Positions 17,940 to 27,263 of a stretch of DNA of 64,000 nt are shown here, in pieces. The notes under the pieces were generated by a model. The model was not told where the DNA came from and made no database searches. It worked only from the letters and a program-made list of their open reading frames with translations. The position numbers and the translations under genes were made by a program. Location: positions 3,844,001 through 3,908,000 of the forward strand of contig NZ_CP018335.1 of assembly GCF_001902295.1 (NCBI RefSeq), in the 5' to 3' direction. Numbering within the stretch: the first letter of the stretch is position 1; each line of letters starts with the position of its first letter. Source of the stretch: Clostridium kluyveri (GTDB taxonomy: Bacteria > Bacillota > Clostridia > Clostridiales > Clostridiaceae).

Positions 17940-18716
17940 TTATATTACCACATCAGTTCCTAAAAAAACCGGCCCATCTTTGCATACTCTTTTATTTCCA
18001 CCAATGGTATTACAGGTACATACCAGGCAAGCCCCAATTCCACAAGCCATCCGGTTTTCCATAGACACATATACAGTTATCTGTTTTTCTCTGCACATAT
18101 TTATTACCTTTTTCATCATTATTTGTGGCCCACAGCATAATACCACATCATATTTTTCCGGTTCAAAGATATCTGTTATGTATCCCTTTTTACCTTCCAC
18201 TCCTGTTTCCGTAGAAACATAGATATTGTCCACCAGAGGCTTAAATTTTTCCATACAATATGTATTGTCTTTAAACCCGGCATATAAATCCAACTTATAA
18301 TCCTTATACAAAAGCTTATCTTTTTTAATTGTCTCTCTTATATTTTCTACTGTATAAAACATAGGTGCAATACCTATTCCTCCTGCTATCACAGCAGTGT
18401 TTTTTTTCATTATATCTTCTATACAAAAACCATTTCCAAGAGGTCCTAAAATTTTAATTTCATCTCCTGATTTTAAACTGCTGAGCTTTTTAGTTCCTCT
18501 GCCCGTTACATGATATAAAAAGATTATTCTTTTTTCATCCAGATAGTGTATACTTATAGGTCTCCAAAGTACAGGCTCCATATCCCAACATCTCAACATG
18601 TAAAACTGTCCGGGTATTCCCTTGAAATCACCTTGTATTTCAAGTTCATATAAATTTTCAGCTATTTTTTTATTTTCAAATACCTTTTCAACAGTATAAT
18701 CCAATTTACTTTTCAA
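17940..18716 (-). CDS. pyrK: Dihydroorotate dehydrogenase electron-transfer subunit
   Basis: PyrK carries FAD and a 2Fe-2S cluster and links PyrD to NAD+. The 258-residue protein has the FAD motif WRPISIHYLD, the NAD-domain start VIAGGIGIAPMFY, and a C-terminal cysteine cluster CGIGACLVCTC followed by a fourth Cys in RVCKDGPVF. The start is a TTG at 18716 preceded by GGAG. It sits between pyrF and pyrD, as in Bacillus-type operons. Confidence 0.95.
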   Translation of the reverse strand: MKSKLDYTVEKVFENKKIAENLYELEIQGDFKGIPGQFYMLRCWDMEPVLWRPISIHYLDEKRIIFLYHVTGRGTKKLSSLKSGDEIKILGPLGNGFCIEDIMKKNTAVIAGGIGIAPMFYTVENIRETIKKDKLLYKDYKLDLYAGFKDNTYCMEKFKPLVDNIYVSTETGVEGKKGYITDIFEPEKYDVVLCCGPQIMMKKVINMCREKQITVYVSMENRMACGIGACLVCTCNTIGGNKRVCKDGPVFLGTDVVI

Positions 18717-18750
18717 TGTAATTTTTTCTCCATTCTAAAATATTCTAATT

Positions 18751-19626
18751 TTAAGACTTCTTATTCTGTGATATCTTTAAAATATCATCTCTTATTTTAA
18801 TACACTCCTGCCTTGCACACTCTCCATATTTTTTTAATCCATCCTCTTCATTCTTATAAGCAAGTAGTATACCTCTTGAAGAGTTTACTACTCCTCCATT
18901 TCCTTTTTTAAGATAGGCTGAAATATCCTCTGCAGTACCTCCTTGCGCTCCATATCCCGGTATTAAAAAAAATACATTTTTTAATTTTTTTCTAAGCTTT
19001 ATACCCTCTTCCTGATGAGTACAACCCATTACCCCTCCAAGAGAACTATAACCGCAATTTCCCATATACTTCTCTCCGATGGAACTCACTTTTTTTCCTA
19101 CAATATTATATAATTTTGTATTTTTTTTTGTGCTTATATATTGGAGATCCCTGGCTCCTTTGTTGGAAGTCCTTATCAATATGAATAATCCTTTATTATT
19201 ATTTTTTACATAAGGCAGATAAGGCTCTATAGTATCAAATCCCATATATGGATTCAATGTTACAAAATCGCTTTCAAATTCCCCCTCAAAATGCGCCTTT
19301 GCATACATCTCAGCTGTTTTTGCTATATCTCCCCTTTTAATATCTGCAATGGAAAGAGCCTTTTTATCCTTTATATATTTTAAAGTTTTACTGTAGGCTC
19401 TAAGTCCCTCAATGCCAAGTGCTTCATAATATGCAATCTGAATTTTATAGCAGGCAGCTGCATCTAGAGTACTATCTATTATGGTTCTGTTAAATTCAAA
19501 TATACAATCTTCTACATTTTCATGACTCTCTCTTATACTTTCAGGTATGTATTCTAGTGCCGTATCCAAACCTACACATACATTTCCCTTTTTATTTACA
19601 GTTTCATACAGTTCATCTATAATCAT
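18751..19626 (-). CDS. pyrF: Orotidine 5'-phosphate decarboxylase (long, type 2)
   Basis: PyrF makes UMP from OMP. At 291 residues it belongs to the longer subfamily. The catalytic KxDxxK-type segment is present as SIADIKRGDI, with NVCVGLDTALEYIP at the N-terminus and FLIPGYGAQGGTAED as the phosphate-binding loop. ATG 19626 follows GGAGTTGAAG; a TTG five codons upstream lies inside the ribosome site. It is 25 bp after pyrC. Confidence 0.95.
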   Translation of the reverse strand: MIIDELYETVNKKGNVCVGLDTALEYIPESIRESHENVEDCIFEFNRTIIDSTLDAAACYKIQIAYYEALGIEGLRAYSKTLKYIKDKKALSIADIKRGDIAKTAEMYAKAHFEGEFESDFVTLNPYMGFDTIEPYLPYVKNNNKGLFILIRTSNKGARDLQYISTKKNTKLYNIVGKKVSSIGEKYMGNCGYSSLGGVMGCTHQEEGIKLRKKLKNVFFLIPGYGAQGGTAEDISAYLKKGNGGVVNSSRGILLAYKNEEDGLKKYGECARQECIKIRDDILKISQNKKS

Positions 19627-19651
19627 AAACTTCAACTCCAATCAGACGGAC

Positions 19652-20833
19652 TTATTTTTCAAACACAATCTTTCCAGCCTTTATTGTTTTAACTATATCA
19701 CCAAACACCCTATATCCCTCAAAAGGAGTGTTTTTGCCCTTAGATAAAAATTTCTCTCTTTGTATTTCATATTCCTTATTTAAATCAAGTAAAACCAAAT
19801 CCCCATCATAACCAGGAATTATCCTGCCTTTTTTTATGCCTAATATATCAGAAGGATTTTTAGACATCAGCTCTGAAAGTTTGTTTAAAGTTATATGTCC
19901 ACCTTTCACAAGATTTGTATAGCATAAACTAAATGCAGTTTCTATTCCCGATATACCTGGTGCCCCCTGCATTTTATCTTCACTGGTATGGGGGGCATGA
20001 TCCGTACTTATGGTATCCACCCATCCATCTTTGATTGATTTTATTAAAAAATCCCTATCCTTTTTTGTTCTAATGGGTGGATTTACCCTATAGTCATTTT
20101 CATAAAGTACTATATGATGTGGTGCGACTTCACAGGTTATATTCAATCCTTTAATTTTACCTTCTATTATATATTCCATGGATTCTTTTGTGCTTACATG
20201 TGCTATATGCACAGCACATCCTGTGGATTCAGACAGGGTAATATTTCTCCAGGTCATTATATTCTCTGCTAATCTCATATCTACATTTGAAAGGGAGTGA
20301 TCTTCTGAATGACACATAACTCTTCTCCCTGACTCTTTGGCTTTTACCATAGCCTCAAACATAATACTGCTGTCTGTAACATCTTTTCCATCTTCAGATA
20401 TTATTTTCACCCTGTCATCCAATTTATCCAAATGACTTGTATCTTTTCCTTCAAAATTGTCAGTTATGGACACACACTGATGTACATCTAAAATTCCCAC
20501 CTGCTTTGCTCTGTTTAAAACATAGTTTACAGTATCCATACTGCTGCATACGGGGTTTGTATTTGCCATAAGATTAACCATGGTATATCCACCCTTAACT
20601 GCAGCCCTGCTTCCACTCTCTATATCCTCTTTTCTAGTAAAACCAGGTTCTCTAAAATGTACATGGAGATCCACAAAAGAGGGCATGACGACTAGTCCTT
20701 TTCCATCTATTTTAAGACATCTTTCATTTAAGTTTACCCCTATTTTATTTATAATTCCATCATTTATATAAATATCTCCTGTAAAATCCTGATAATAATC
20801 AACTATTCTAGCCCTTTTTATTAGAAGTTCCAT
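19652..20833 (-). CDS. pyrC: Dihydroorotase (class I)
   Basis: PyrC cyclises carbamoyl-aspartate to dihydroorotate. The 393-residue amidohydrolase shows the zinc motif DLHVHFREPG, a further zinc ligand in VMCHSEDHSL, HIAHVSTKES, and the catalytic Asp in TISTDHAPH. GGAGAGGA precedes the ATG. It lies between pyrI and pyrF. Confidence 0.96.
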   Translation of the reverse strand: MELLIKRARIVDYYQDFTGDIYINDGIINKIGVNLNERCLKIDGKGLVVMPSFVDLHVHFREPGFTRKEDIESGSRAAVKGGYTMVNLMANTNPVCSSMDTVNYVLNRAKQVGILDVHQCVSITDNFEGKDTSHLDKLDDRVKIISEDGKDVTDSSIMFEAMVKAKESGRRVMCHSEDHSLSNVDMRLAENIMTWRNITLSESTGCAVHIAHVSTKESMEYIIEGKIKGLNITCEVAPHHIVLYENDYRVNPPIRTKKDRDFLIKSIKDGWVDTISTDHAPHTSEDKMQGAPGISGIETAFSLCYTNLVKGGHITLNKLSELMSKNPSDILGIKKGRIIPGYDGDLVLLDLNKEYEIQREKFLSKGKNTPFEGYRVFGDIVKTIKAGKIVFEK

Positions 20834-20864
20834 ATTCTAATCCTCTCCTAATCTTTAAATCATT

Positions 20865-21296
20865 TTATAATGATAAATTCTCATATATCTGGTCACAGTA
20901 CTCGCATCTATATTCCCCTGTATTTTCATCTACTAATTTAAAAATGTGAGGTATATTTTTTTCCACTGAAGTAACACACCTTGGATTTTTACAGGTTATA
21001 ATATTTTCCACTCTATCCGGCAGTTTTAACTTTATCTTTTTATATATGGCTTCATTTTTTATAATATCAATTGTTATATTAGGGTCTATAAATCCAAGTA
21101 CAGCCAAATCCAATTCTATATTATTTTCTATTTTGATTATATCTTTCTTATTTAGTTTTTTACTTTCTGCATTCATTATGAGGGCTACAGAATAATCAGC
21201 CTTATCCAAATCAAGATACTTATATATTTTCATTCCATATCCTGCTTTTATATGATCAATTACAATTCCATTTTTTATACTATTAATTGTAAGCAT
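20865..21296 (-). CDS. pyrI: Aspartate carbamoyltransferase regulatory subunit
   Basis: PyrI binds nucleotide effectors and holds catalytic PyrB trimers together. The 143-residue protein has the N-terminal allosteric domain (GIVIDHIKAG) and a C-terminal zinc domain with four cysteines in CKNPRC and CEYC. The ATG at 21296 follows AGGAGGGA; the frame opens nine codons earlier inside the end of pyrB. A PyrBI enzyme implies feedback control in addition to the RNA attenuator. Confidence 0.95.
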   Translation of the reverse strand: MLTINSIKNGIVIDHIKAGYGMKIYKYLDLDKADYSVALIMNAESKKLNKKDIIKIENNIELDLAVLGFIDPNITIDIIKNEAIYKKIKLKLPDRVENIITCKNPRCVTSVEKNIPHIFKLVDENTGEYRCEYCDQIYENLSL

Positions 21297-21309
21297 TATA
21301 TAATCCCTC

Positions 21310-22230
21310 CTATTGAATTCCAAGTAACTTTATCATTAAAGCCATTCTCACATACATGCCGTATTTAGCCTGTTTAAAGTAATAAGCTCTGGGATCTTTG
21401 TCTATCTCATAGGAAATTTCATTAACCCTAGGCAGCGGATGAAGAACTATCATATCTTTTGCCGCCCTGGATATTTTTCCTTTATCAAGTATATAACTGT
21501 CCTTGAGTCTTATATAATCCTCTTCGTTGAAAAATCTTTCTCTCTGCACCCTGGTCATATATAATATATCTAAAGATTCTATGGAATCTTCCAGATTTTT
21601 AGTTTCTTTATATTTAACATTTTTACTGTTTAATTCTTTTTTTAAATAATTAGGGATCTTTAGTTCTTCTGGAGATATTAGTGTAAAACTATTGTTTTCA
21701 TACCTAGACATGGCTTTGATAAGTGAATGCACTGTTCTTCCAAATTTTAAATCACCACAACAGCCTATTTTTAGATTAGATAATCTTCCTTTTATGGACT
21801 TAACGGTTAAAAGATCTGTAAGGGTTTGGGTAGGATGCTGGTGTCCCCCATCTCCTGCATTTATAACAGGTATATTAGAATACATGGCTGCAATCTTTGG
21901 AGCTCCTTCTTTAGGGTGCCTCATGGCAGCTATATCTGCATAACAGCTAATTACTCTTATGGTATCTGCTATGCTCTCACCTTTTGAAGCTGAACTTGAC
22001 CCTGGTTCTGAAAATCCCATTACTTTTCCACCCAGTCTCAACATGGCAGATTCAAAACTTAACCTGGTTCTAGTACTTGGTTCATAGAATAAGGTAGCCA
22101 GAAGCTTTCCCTCACAGATATGTGAAAATTCTTTTTCTCTTGAGATTATTTCATTAGAAAGTTTAAATATTTCCTCCAATTCCTCTATTGAAAAATCCAT
22201 TGCGTCAATTAAATGTCTTCCTTTTAACAT
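21310..22230 (-). CDS. pyrB: Aspartate carbamoyltransferase catalytic subunit
   Basis: PyrB makes carbamoyl-aspartate, the committed step of pyrimidine synthesis. The 306-residue protein has the carbamoyl-phosphate motif STRTRLSFE, the HPTQTLTDL segment and a C-terminal LHPLPRVNEI. ATG 22230 follows AAGGAGGAA; the frame continues seven codons upstream without a site. It is the first gene of the operon. Confidence 0.97.
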   Translation of the reverse strand: MLKGRHLIDAMDFSIEELEEIFKLSNEIISREKEFSHICEGKLLATLFYEPSTRTRLSFESAMLRLGGKVMGFSEPGSSSASKGESIADTIRVISCYADIAAMRHPKEGAPKIAAMYSNIPVINAGDGGHQHPTQTLTDLLTVKSIKGRLSNLKIGCCGDLKFGRTVHSLIKAMSRYENNSFTLISPEELKIPNYLKKELNSKNVKYKETKNLEDSIESLDILYMTRVQRERFFNEEDYIRLKDSYILDKGKISRAAKDMIVLHPLPRVNEISYEIDKDPRAYYFKQAKYGMYVRMALMIKLLGIQ

Positions 22231-22280
22231 TTCATTCCTCCTTGTCAGCATCTCTGTGCTAAATTTAAAGGCTTAAAAAA

Positions 22281-22303
22281 ATGCCTCCCTGTTTGGAAGG
22301 CAT
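22281..22303 (-). terminator. Attenuator terminator of the pyr operon
   Basis: On the minus strand ATGCCTTCC pairs with GGGAGGCAT across a short loop and is followed by TTTTTTT. It lies between the promoter and pyrB, so it ends most transcripts unless an antiterminator forms. Confidence 0.85.
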
Positions 22304-22343
22304 TATTATACCATAAATATAATAACAACATAATTTTATCCTG

Positions 22344-22374
22344 CCTTCCTAGCTTCACGGAACTAGTCTTAAAG
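22344..22374 (-). promoter_or_regulatory. PyrR-binding loop (anti-antiterminator) of the pyr leader
   Basis: On the minus strand the leader reads CCTTTAAGACTAGTTCCGTG followed by AAGCTAGGAAGG. This closely resembles the PyrR binding loop of Bacillus pyr leaders: a conserved UUCCGUGAAG-type terminal loop on a purine-rich stem. High UMP would let PyrR bind and favour the downstream terminator. No pyrR gene is in the window. Confidence 0.75.
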
Positions 22375-22400
22375 GTTCAGTACCAAATTTTATCTTGCCC

Positions 22401-22429
22401 ATATTATCATAAATTGAATTTAAAGTCAA
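22401..22429 (-). promoter_or_regulatory. pyr operon promoter
   Basis: On the minus strand TTGACT (22429-22424) and TAATAT (22406-22401) are 17 bp apart. The transcript would start just ahead of the PyrR loop, giving a leader of about 165 nt. Confidence 0.75.
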
Positions 22430-22513
22430 TACCCACATTAAAAGTAATTATACGTAACTACTTAACATATACCTTTAAAAGAACACCAAGTTTATATTTA
22501 GGAAGTGTTGTTT

Positions 22514-23002
22514 ATGGATAACAATCAATCCTTCCATACTGTCAGAGGATATGAAATTTTGGAAAAAGAAAAAAATAGTTTGACTCACAGTATGGAAGAT
22601 TACCTGGAAATGATCTACAGATGCTATCTAGAGGAAGGTTATGCCCGCATAAATAGCCTGTCAGAATTATTAAATGTAAAAGCTTCCTCTGCAACTAAAA
22701 TGGTTCAAAAATTAACCAAATTGGGATTTGTGAATTATGAAAAGTACGGAATTATACAGCTTACAGAGAAAGGAATAGCTGTAGGTGGATTTCTTTTAAA
22801 TCGCCACATTATAATTGAACAATTTTTAAACATAATAGGAGTTCAAAAAGATATATTGATAAATGTAGAACTTATGGAACATAATATAACTTCAAATGCA
22901 TTAACAAGAATTGAAACGCTAAATAATTTTTTTAAAAACAACCCAGATATACTAAAAAAATTTACTCAATACCAGAAATCAACTCTGCCAGAGAAAACAT
23001 AA
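22514..23002 (+). CDS. mntR: Manganese-responsive DtxR-family repressor MntR
   Basis: A 162-residue DtxR-family regulator with an N-terminal winged helix and a dimerisation domain but no SH3 domain. All six metal ligands of Bacillus MntR are at matching places: Asp29, Glu32, His98, Glu119, Glu122 and His123. The recognition helix reads SSATKMVQKL, nearly as in MntR. The ATG at 22514 follows AGGAAGTG; a TTG three codons earlier lies in the ribosome site. The N-terminus is about 20 residues longer than in Bacillus. No manganese transporter gene is adjacent. Confidence 0.88.
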   Translation: MDNNQSFHTVRGYEILEKEKNSLTHSMEDYLEMIYRCYLEEGYARINSLSELLNVKASSATKMVQKLTKLGFVNYEKYGIIQLTEKGIAVGGFLLNRHIIIEQFLNIIGVQKDILINVELMEHNITSNALTRIETLNNFFKNNPDILKKFTQYQKSTLPEKT

Positions 23003-23157
23003 GAAACAACTATTATGATCACATAGATTTCACACAAATTTTTGATATTTATGCAACAAAGGGCAGGTATAATTTTATATAACACTAAAGAGAGAATTCA
23101 AAAATGGAGTAACATTCTCATATTAAATAATTCAATTAGAAAAGGTGGTAAGCTGTT

Positions 23158-24039
23158 ATGAGTATAAAAAAAGCAGTAATTCCCGCTGCTGGTTTAGGAA
23201 CAAGATTTTTGCCTGCTACAAAAGCACAGCCTAAGGAAATGTTACCAATAGTAGATAAGCCTACAATTCAATATGTGGTAGAAGAGGCCGTTAACTCAGG
23301 TATTGAAGAAATATTGATAATCTTAGGTAAGAATAAAAAATCTATTGAAGATCATTTTGACAAATCCGTAGAACTTGAGGATGAATTAAAAAGCAGCCAT
23401 AAAGATGGATTGCTGGAACTGATTCAAAATATAAGTAATATGGTAAATATATATTATGTACGCCAGAAAGAACCAAAAGGATTGGGTCATGCCATAAGCC
23501 TTGCAAAGGCCTTCGTAGGTAATGAAGCTTTTGCTGTTATATTGGGAGATGATATAGTAGATAGTGAAGTACCCTGCTTGAAGCAGCTAATTAACTGCTA
23601 TAACAAGTATAATACTTCAATTATAGGGGTACAGCCTGTTAACAAAAAAGATGTATCCAAATATGGAATTATTGACGGTATACAAATAGATGATAAAGTT
23701 CACAAGATAAAAAATATGGTAGAAAAGCCTGGAAAAGAAGAAGCTCCATCCAATATTGCCATACTTGGGAGATATATAATAACACCGGAAATATTTGATA
23801 TACTGGAGAGAACTAAACCTGGAAAGGGTAATGAAATTCAACTTACAGATGCATTAAAAGAATTATTAAAGCAGGAGGCAATATACTCTTATTGTTTTGA
23901 GGGTAAGCGATATGATATAGGTGACAAGCTAGGATTCATTGAGGCTAATATAGAATATGCCTTAAAACGTACAGATTTAAGAGAAAATCTTATTTCTTAT
24001 ATTTCAGACATCAATAAAAAATTAGGACTAGATTTTTAA
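23158..24039 (+). CDS. galU: UTP-glucose-1-phosphate uridylyltransferase
   Basis: GalU makes UDP-glucose for cell-envelope polysaccharides and glycolipids. The 293-residue protein has the nucleotidyltransferase signature AAGLGTRFLPATKAQPKEML at the N-terminus, the LGDDIVDSE metal site and VEKPGKEEAPSN. AAGGTGG precedes the ATG. It has its own terminator at 24047-24064. Confidence 0.97.
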   Translation: MSIKKAVIPAAGLGTRFLPATKAQPKEMLPIVDKPTIQYVVEEAVNSGIEEILIILGKNKKSIEDHFDKSVELEDELKSSHKDGLLELIQNISNMVNIYYVRQKEPKGLGHAISLAKAFVGNEAFAVILGDDIVDSEVPCLKQLINCYNKYNTSIIGVQPVNKKDVSKYGIIDGIQIDDKVHKIKNMVEKPGKEEAPSNIAILGRYIITPEIFDILERTKPGKGNEIQLTDALKELLKQEAIYSYCFEGKRYDIGDKLGFIEANIEYALKRTDLRENLISYISDINKKLGLDF

Positions 24040-24046
24040 ACTACAA

Positions 24047-24064
24047 GAGAGGCCAAAGCCTCTC
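24047..24064 (+). terminator. Terminator of galU
   Basis: GAGAGGC and GCCTCTC form a perfect stem with loop CAAA, followed by CTTTTCTT. It starts 8 bp after the galU stop and may also serve the convergent spo0E-like gene. Confidence 0.9.
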
Positions 24065-24070
24065 CTTTTC

Positions 24071-24253
24071 TTAATCTTTCACATTCTGCATTTTTTGCTC
24101 AATCATCTTGTTATACTCATTTAAAATCAAATCTAATTTTTGACTTTCCCTGACTATATCTGGATCAAGCAAACTTTTCTTGTTCTCAATGGCTTTTACT
24201 AATTCGACTCTTAATGCTTCTATTTCCCTTAATATGTCTTCAATTTTGACCAT
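24071..24253 (-). CDS. Spo0E-family aspartyl-phosphate phosphatase
   Basis: A 60-residue helical hairpin protein with the Spo0E signature in ESQKLDLILNEY. Spo0E-type phosphatases remove phosphate from Spo0A~P and delay sporulation; here that role is inferred from the family. A very strong GGAAGGAGGTG ribosome site precedes the ATG. It is convergent with galU. Confidence 0.85.
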   Translation of the reverse strand: MVKIEDILREIEALRVELVKAIENKKSLLDPDIVRESQKLDLILNEYNKMIEQKMQNVKD

Positions 24254-24381
24254 AAAAAAACACCTCCTTCCAAAATCAGTATAAACTATGATAAAAAGAG
24301 TGCGTTTTTTTATTTATATTAAATTAAATTAACATAAAATACAAAAATAGGTTTTAACTCCTATTTAAATACAAAAAAATA

Positions 24382-24414
24382 TAAACCTTGACTTAAAGAT
24401 TAAGTCAAGGTTTA
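24382..24414 (-). terminator. Terminator of the DUF4064-like gene
   Basis: A 15-bp perfect stem (TAAACCTTGACTTAA with its complement) and a 3-nt loop, followed on the minus strand by TATTTTTTTG. Confidence 0.9.
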
Positions 24415-24435
24415 CATATGTGTTAAAGAATACTA

Positions 24436-24795
24436 TTATACAACTGCTTTAGGTTTACTTTCATCTTTTTTCTTAATAACACTCATTAGACCAGGAATTA
24501 TTAAGAGTATACCTGACGGGATATAAAAATAAGTTATACATAGAAGTCCTCCTAAAGCCGCAATAATCATAAATATTCCACCAAGTTTTGTTTTATTCTT
24601 CACTATTAAAGCACCAATGATACCTAGTATGGATAAAATTATTGCCCCTATTCCAAAATTATTTACTGTAACTGCCCTATCAACATGAAATACAGACGCC
24701 AGTCCTCCAATATTCATTGAATAAATACCTGCTATAATTCCTAAAATACCTCCAATAAGTCCCAGAACTAATTCCACTGTCTTTTTGTTTTCCAT
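24436..24795 (-). CDS. DUF4064-like small membrane protein
   Basis: A 119-residue protein with three or four membrane helices (VLGLIGGILGIIAGIYS, IGAIILSILGIIGALIV, GIFMIIAALGGLLCITYFY and a C-terminal one). The pattern fits the DUF4064 family of predicted bacterial membrane proteins. The function is unknown. GGAGAGTTG precedes the ATG, and a strong terminator follows the gene. Confidence 0.7.
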   Translation of the reverse strand: MENKKTVELVLGLIGGILGIIAGIYSMNIGGLASVFHVDRAVTVNNFGIGAIILSILGIIGALIVKNKTKLGGIFMIIAALGGLLCITYFYIPSGILLIIPGLMSVIKKKDESKPKAVV

Positions 24796-24920
24796 AACAA
24801 CTCTCCTTTATATATATATTTTATTACATTATATCAAATAATTTACTGTTTGTCTATTTTATCCACAAAAACATATATATTCTAAATAATACTATCCTAG
24901 TATCCTGACTCTCTCATTAC

Positions 24921-25238
24921 ATGGAATTTACTTTGAAAACACTGGAAAAAGAAAAGATTGAAGCAGAAATTTTCCACATAGGAAATAAACCTATTATAGG
25001 TTGTACAGCCTGTAACAATTGTTTTAAAACTAAATCCGGTAAGTGCATATTTAATGATGATACTGTAAATGTGGCCTTAGAAAAGGCTGAAAAAGCAGAT
25101 GGTTTTATATTTGGTTCTCCTGTACATTATGCATCTGATCTTATAACATCTTTCCTTGAATGTATCCAGGCTGAAAGAAAGGCAGGAATTTTATTACCTG
25201 AAAAAGAGCCAATGGCAGTTACCAATTTTATAAGATAA
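24921..25238 (+). pseudogene. Remnant of a flavodoxin-like NADPH-dependent FMN reductase
   Basis: The 105-codon frame matches the middle of iron-sulfur/flavodoxin-like reductases (IIGCTACNNCFKTKSGKC, ADGFIFGSPVHYASD) and then jumps to the family's C-terminal tail (AGILLPEKEPMAVTNFIR). The N-terminal FMN-binding strand and GSPR loop are missing, and roughly 70 residues appear deleted between the two parts. No convincing ribosome site precedes the ATG. It is best read as a decayed, internally deleted gene. Confidence 0.75.
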
Positions 25239-25354
25239 TCACATAATAAGTATTTCACATAATACCTGGCTAACAAAATCATTTAACAAACAAAATTTAT
25301 CATGGAGAAAAATTGTCCCTTGTGTTATGTGATATAACCATATACTTATTTATA

Positions 25355-25921
25355 TTAAGATATTTTTAAATCTATTATTTTACCCAGCACCATAAGTGCC
25401 ACTGAAAAAGTAATGGAAATTACAGCAGTATTTAAAAATGGCTGAGGCAAGAAATAACAAAATACACTTAAACAAAAAGTAATAATCATAGAAATATGTT
25501 TTACTTTTCTCCTCCACTGCTCGCTTTTTATCCTCTTATTAATATTGTCTACAGGAGCAAAAATCCATACAAATATAAAGGATATAATGAGCAAAACTAT
25601 TAAAATAATGTTGTTGATTAAAATGTATTTACCCATAAGAATTATAGCTGTAAATATGATAAAAGTAATAAAAAAACATCCCCAGTAAGTTTTGGCGTGG
25701 TATCCTCCGGTAAACAATCTAATAGGACAAAAAAATATGAGAATAACCAAATAATATTTATGAAGAGAAAATATCCAGAATATTATAAAATAGGGAATAA
25801 TTTTTGTTATCTCATCAAGAATACATTCCAGTCCATAGGCTATTTTTTTCAATTCCAAATCTGAAAACTGGGGATTAGTTTCAGAAATTTTGCTTACCAC
25901 ACAGCTTATAAGTTTATTCAT
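25355..25921 (-). CDS. agrB: AgrB-like peptide-processing membrane endopeptidase
   Basis: AgrB cleaves the AgrD propeptide and closes the autoinducer ring. The 188-residue protein has about six membrane helices and the family core RLFTGGYHAKTYWGC, with catalytic His75 and Cys82. It begins 4 bp after the agrC stop codon, so the two are translationally close. A complete agrD lies upstream in the same direction. Confidence 0.93.
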   Translation of the reverse strand: MNKLISCVVSKISETNPQFSDLELKKIAYGLECILDEITKIIPYFIIFWIFSLHKYYLVILIFFCPIRLFTGGYHAKTYWGCFFITFIIFTAIILMGKYILINNIILIVLLIISFIFVWIFAPVDNINKRIKSEQWRRKVKHISMIITFCLSVFCYFLPQPFLNTAVISITFSVALMVLGKIIDLKIS

Positions 25922-25925
25922 CTAG

Positions 25926-27242
25926 TCAATCCTCCATTTTAAACTTTACTGTAAATTTGGTTCTTTCAGGAGTACTCTCTAAAAATATACTGCCCTTATT
26001 CTTTTCAACCAGTTGTTTGATAATGTATAATCCGAAGCCATGTCCATCTTTTTGTTCCTTTTTTGTAGAAAAACCCCTTTCAAAAATTTTTGTCTTTATA
26101 CCCTCTGGAATTTCATCTCCATTATCGGCTATTTCAATGCAAAAATTCATATCCTCCTTGAAAGTGATAATGGATATTTCCTTATTTTCCACATCTGATT
26201 TATTAAAAGCTTCAAAAGCGTTATCTACAAGATTACTTATAATACTTATTAATTCATCCTCTCTGATTTTTATTAAATCAAAGGGTTCATCAATTATAAC
26301 TTTAAAATCAATATTGTTTTTCATTGCATAGTTATTTTTTATGGATAACATGCCGTCCATGTAATCGTTACCTGTGTCTAGATATCTAAAAGAAGAATGT
26401 ATTGTACCTGATATTTTCTTCACATAATTGTTTATTCTCTCAACAGTATTTGGTTTGTTTAACAAACACAGTCCCTGTATAACATTAATGTGGTTGGCAA
26501 AATCATGTTTTTCCTGCCTTATTATGCTTATTATTTCTTCCATATTTTTAATCTGCTGTTTCTGTACTTTGTAATTGTTATTTATATTTACAAGCATTTC
26601 TTTTTCTTTTAAGCTTTTAAATTTTACTATTAAAAATGTAAAATATAAAATAAACATAAATATATTATAAGTTTGAATACTTTTTATGTTAAAAATACTG
26701 AAGTTAGCACAAAATATAAAGATAGTAAATACTCCTAATTCAATTATTAAATTAGCAAAGACTCTACCTTCTCTTTCAAATAATCTAAGCTTGATAAAAT
26801 AATCGTTGAATTTAAATATCAATATGGCAATAATTATTTGTAATATTTTAGACGGTATTAGAAAGATCCAAAAATACTTAGAATTCGAAAAAATTTGACT
26901 TAAATTTATGTTGAATGTAAACATTTCAATGGCTTCAATAATGGTTTCTGTAGTTATAACTATTGTAAAAAATAAAGAAATTATAACTGCAGAATTAAAA
27001 ATCTTTATTTTCATAATATAAGCCAATACTAAAACATCGAGCACTACAAGAACTAGTGAATGATAAGCCATTGTCATACTAAATGTACTACAATAAGTTA
27101 TAAAAATATAAACTATACAAAATAATACAGATTTAATTTTATTTTGTATTATAAACTTTTTTTCATCATATAATGCTTGAAAAATTCCCAAAATAATCAA
27201 TGCTTCTATAATGTCTAGCACTATTTCTCTTATACTCTCCAT
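25926..27242 (-). CDS. agrC: AgrC-like sensor histidine kinase (GHKL type)
   Basis: The 438-residue protein has about six or seven membrane helices (residues 1-205), a coiled linker, the dimerisation box RQEKHDFANHINVIQGL with His246, and a HATPase_c domain with NLVDNAFEAF (N box), IADNGDEIP and DGHGFGLYI (G box). This is the HPK10/AgrC type that senses cyclic peptides. GAAGGAGAA precedes the ATG. No LytTR-type response regulator is in the window, so its partner is elsewhere or different. Confidence 0.9.
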   Translation of the reverse strand: MESIREIVLDIIEALIILGIFQALYDEKKFIIQNKIKSVLFCIVYIFITYCSTFSMTMAYHSLVLVVLDVLVLAYIMKIKIFNSAVIISLFFTIVITTETIIEAIEMFTFNINLSQIFSNSKYFWIFLIPSKILQIIIAILIFKFNDYFIKLRLFEREGRVFANLIIELGVFTIFIFCANFSIFNIKSIQTYNIFMFILYFTFLIVKFKSLKEKEMLVNINNNYKVQKQQIKNMEEIISIIRQEKHDFANHINVIQGLCLLNKPNTVERINNYVKKISGTIHSSFRYLDTGNDYMDGMLSIKNNYAMKNNIDFKVIIDEPFDLIKIREDELISIISNLVDNAFEAFNKSDVENKEISIITFKEDMNFCIEIADNGDEIPEGIKTKIFERGFSTKKEQKDGHGFGLYIIKQLVEKNKGSIFLESTPERTKFTVKFKMED

Positions 27243-27263
27243 AATTGTTCTCCTTCATTTTCT

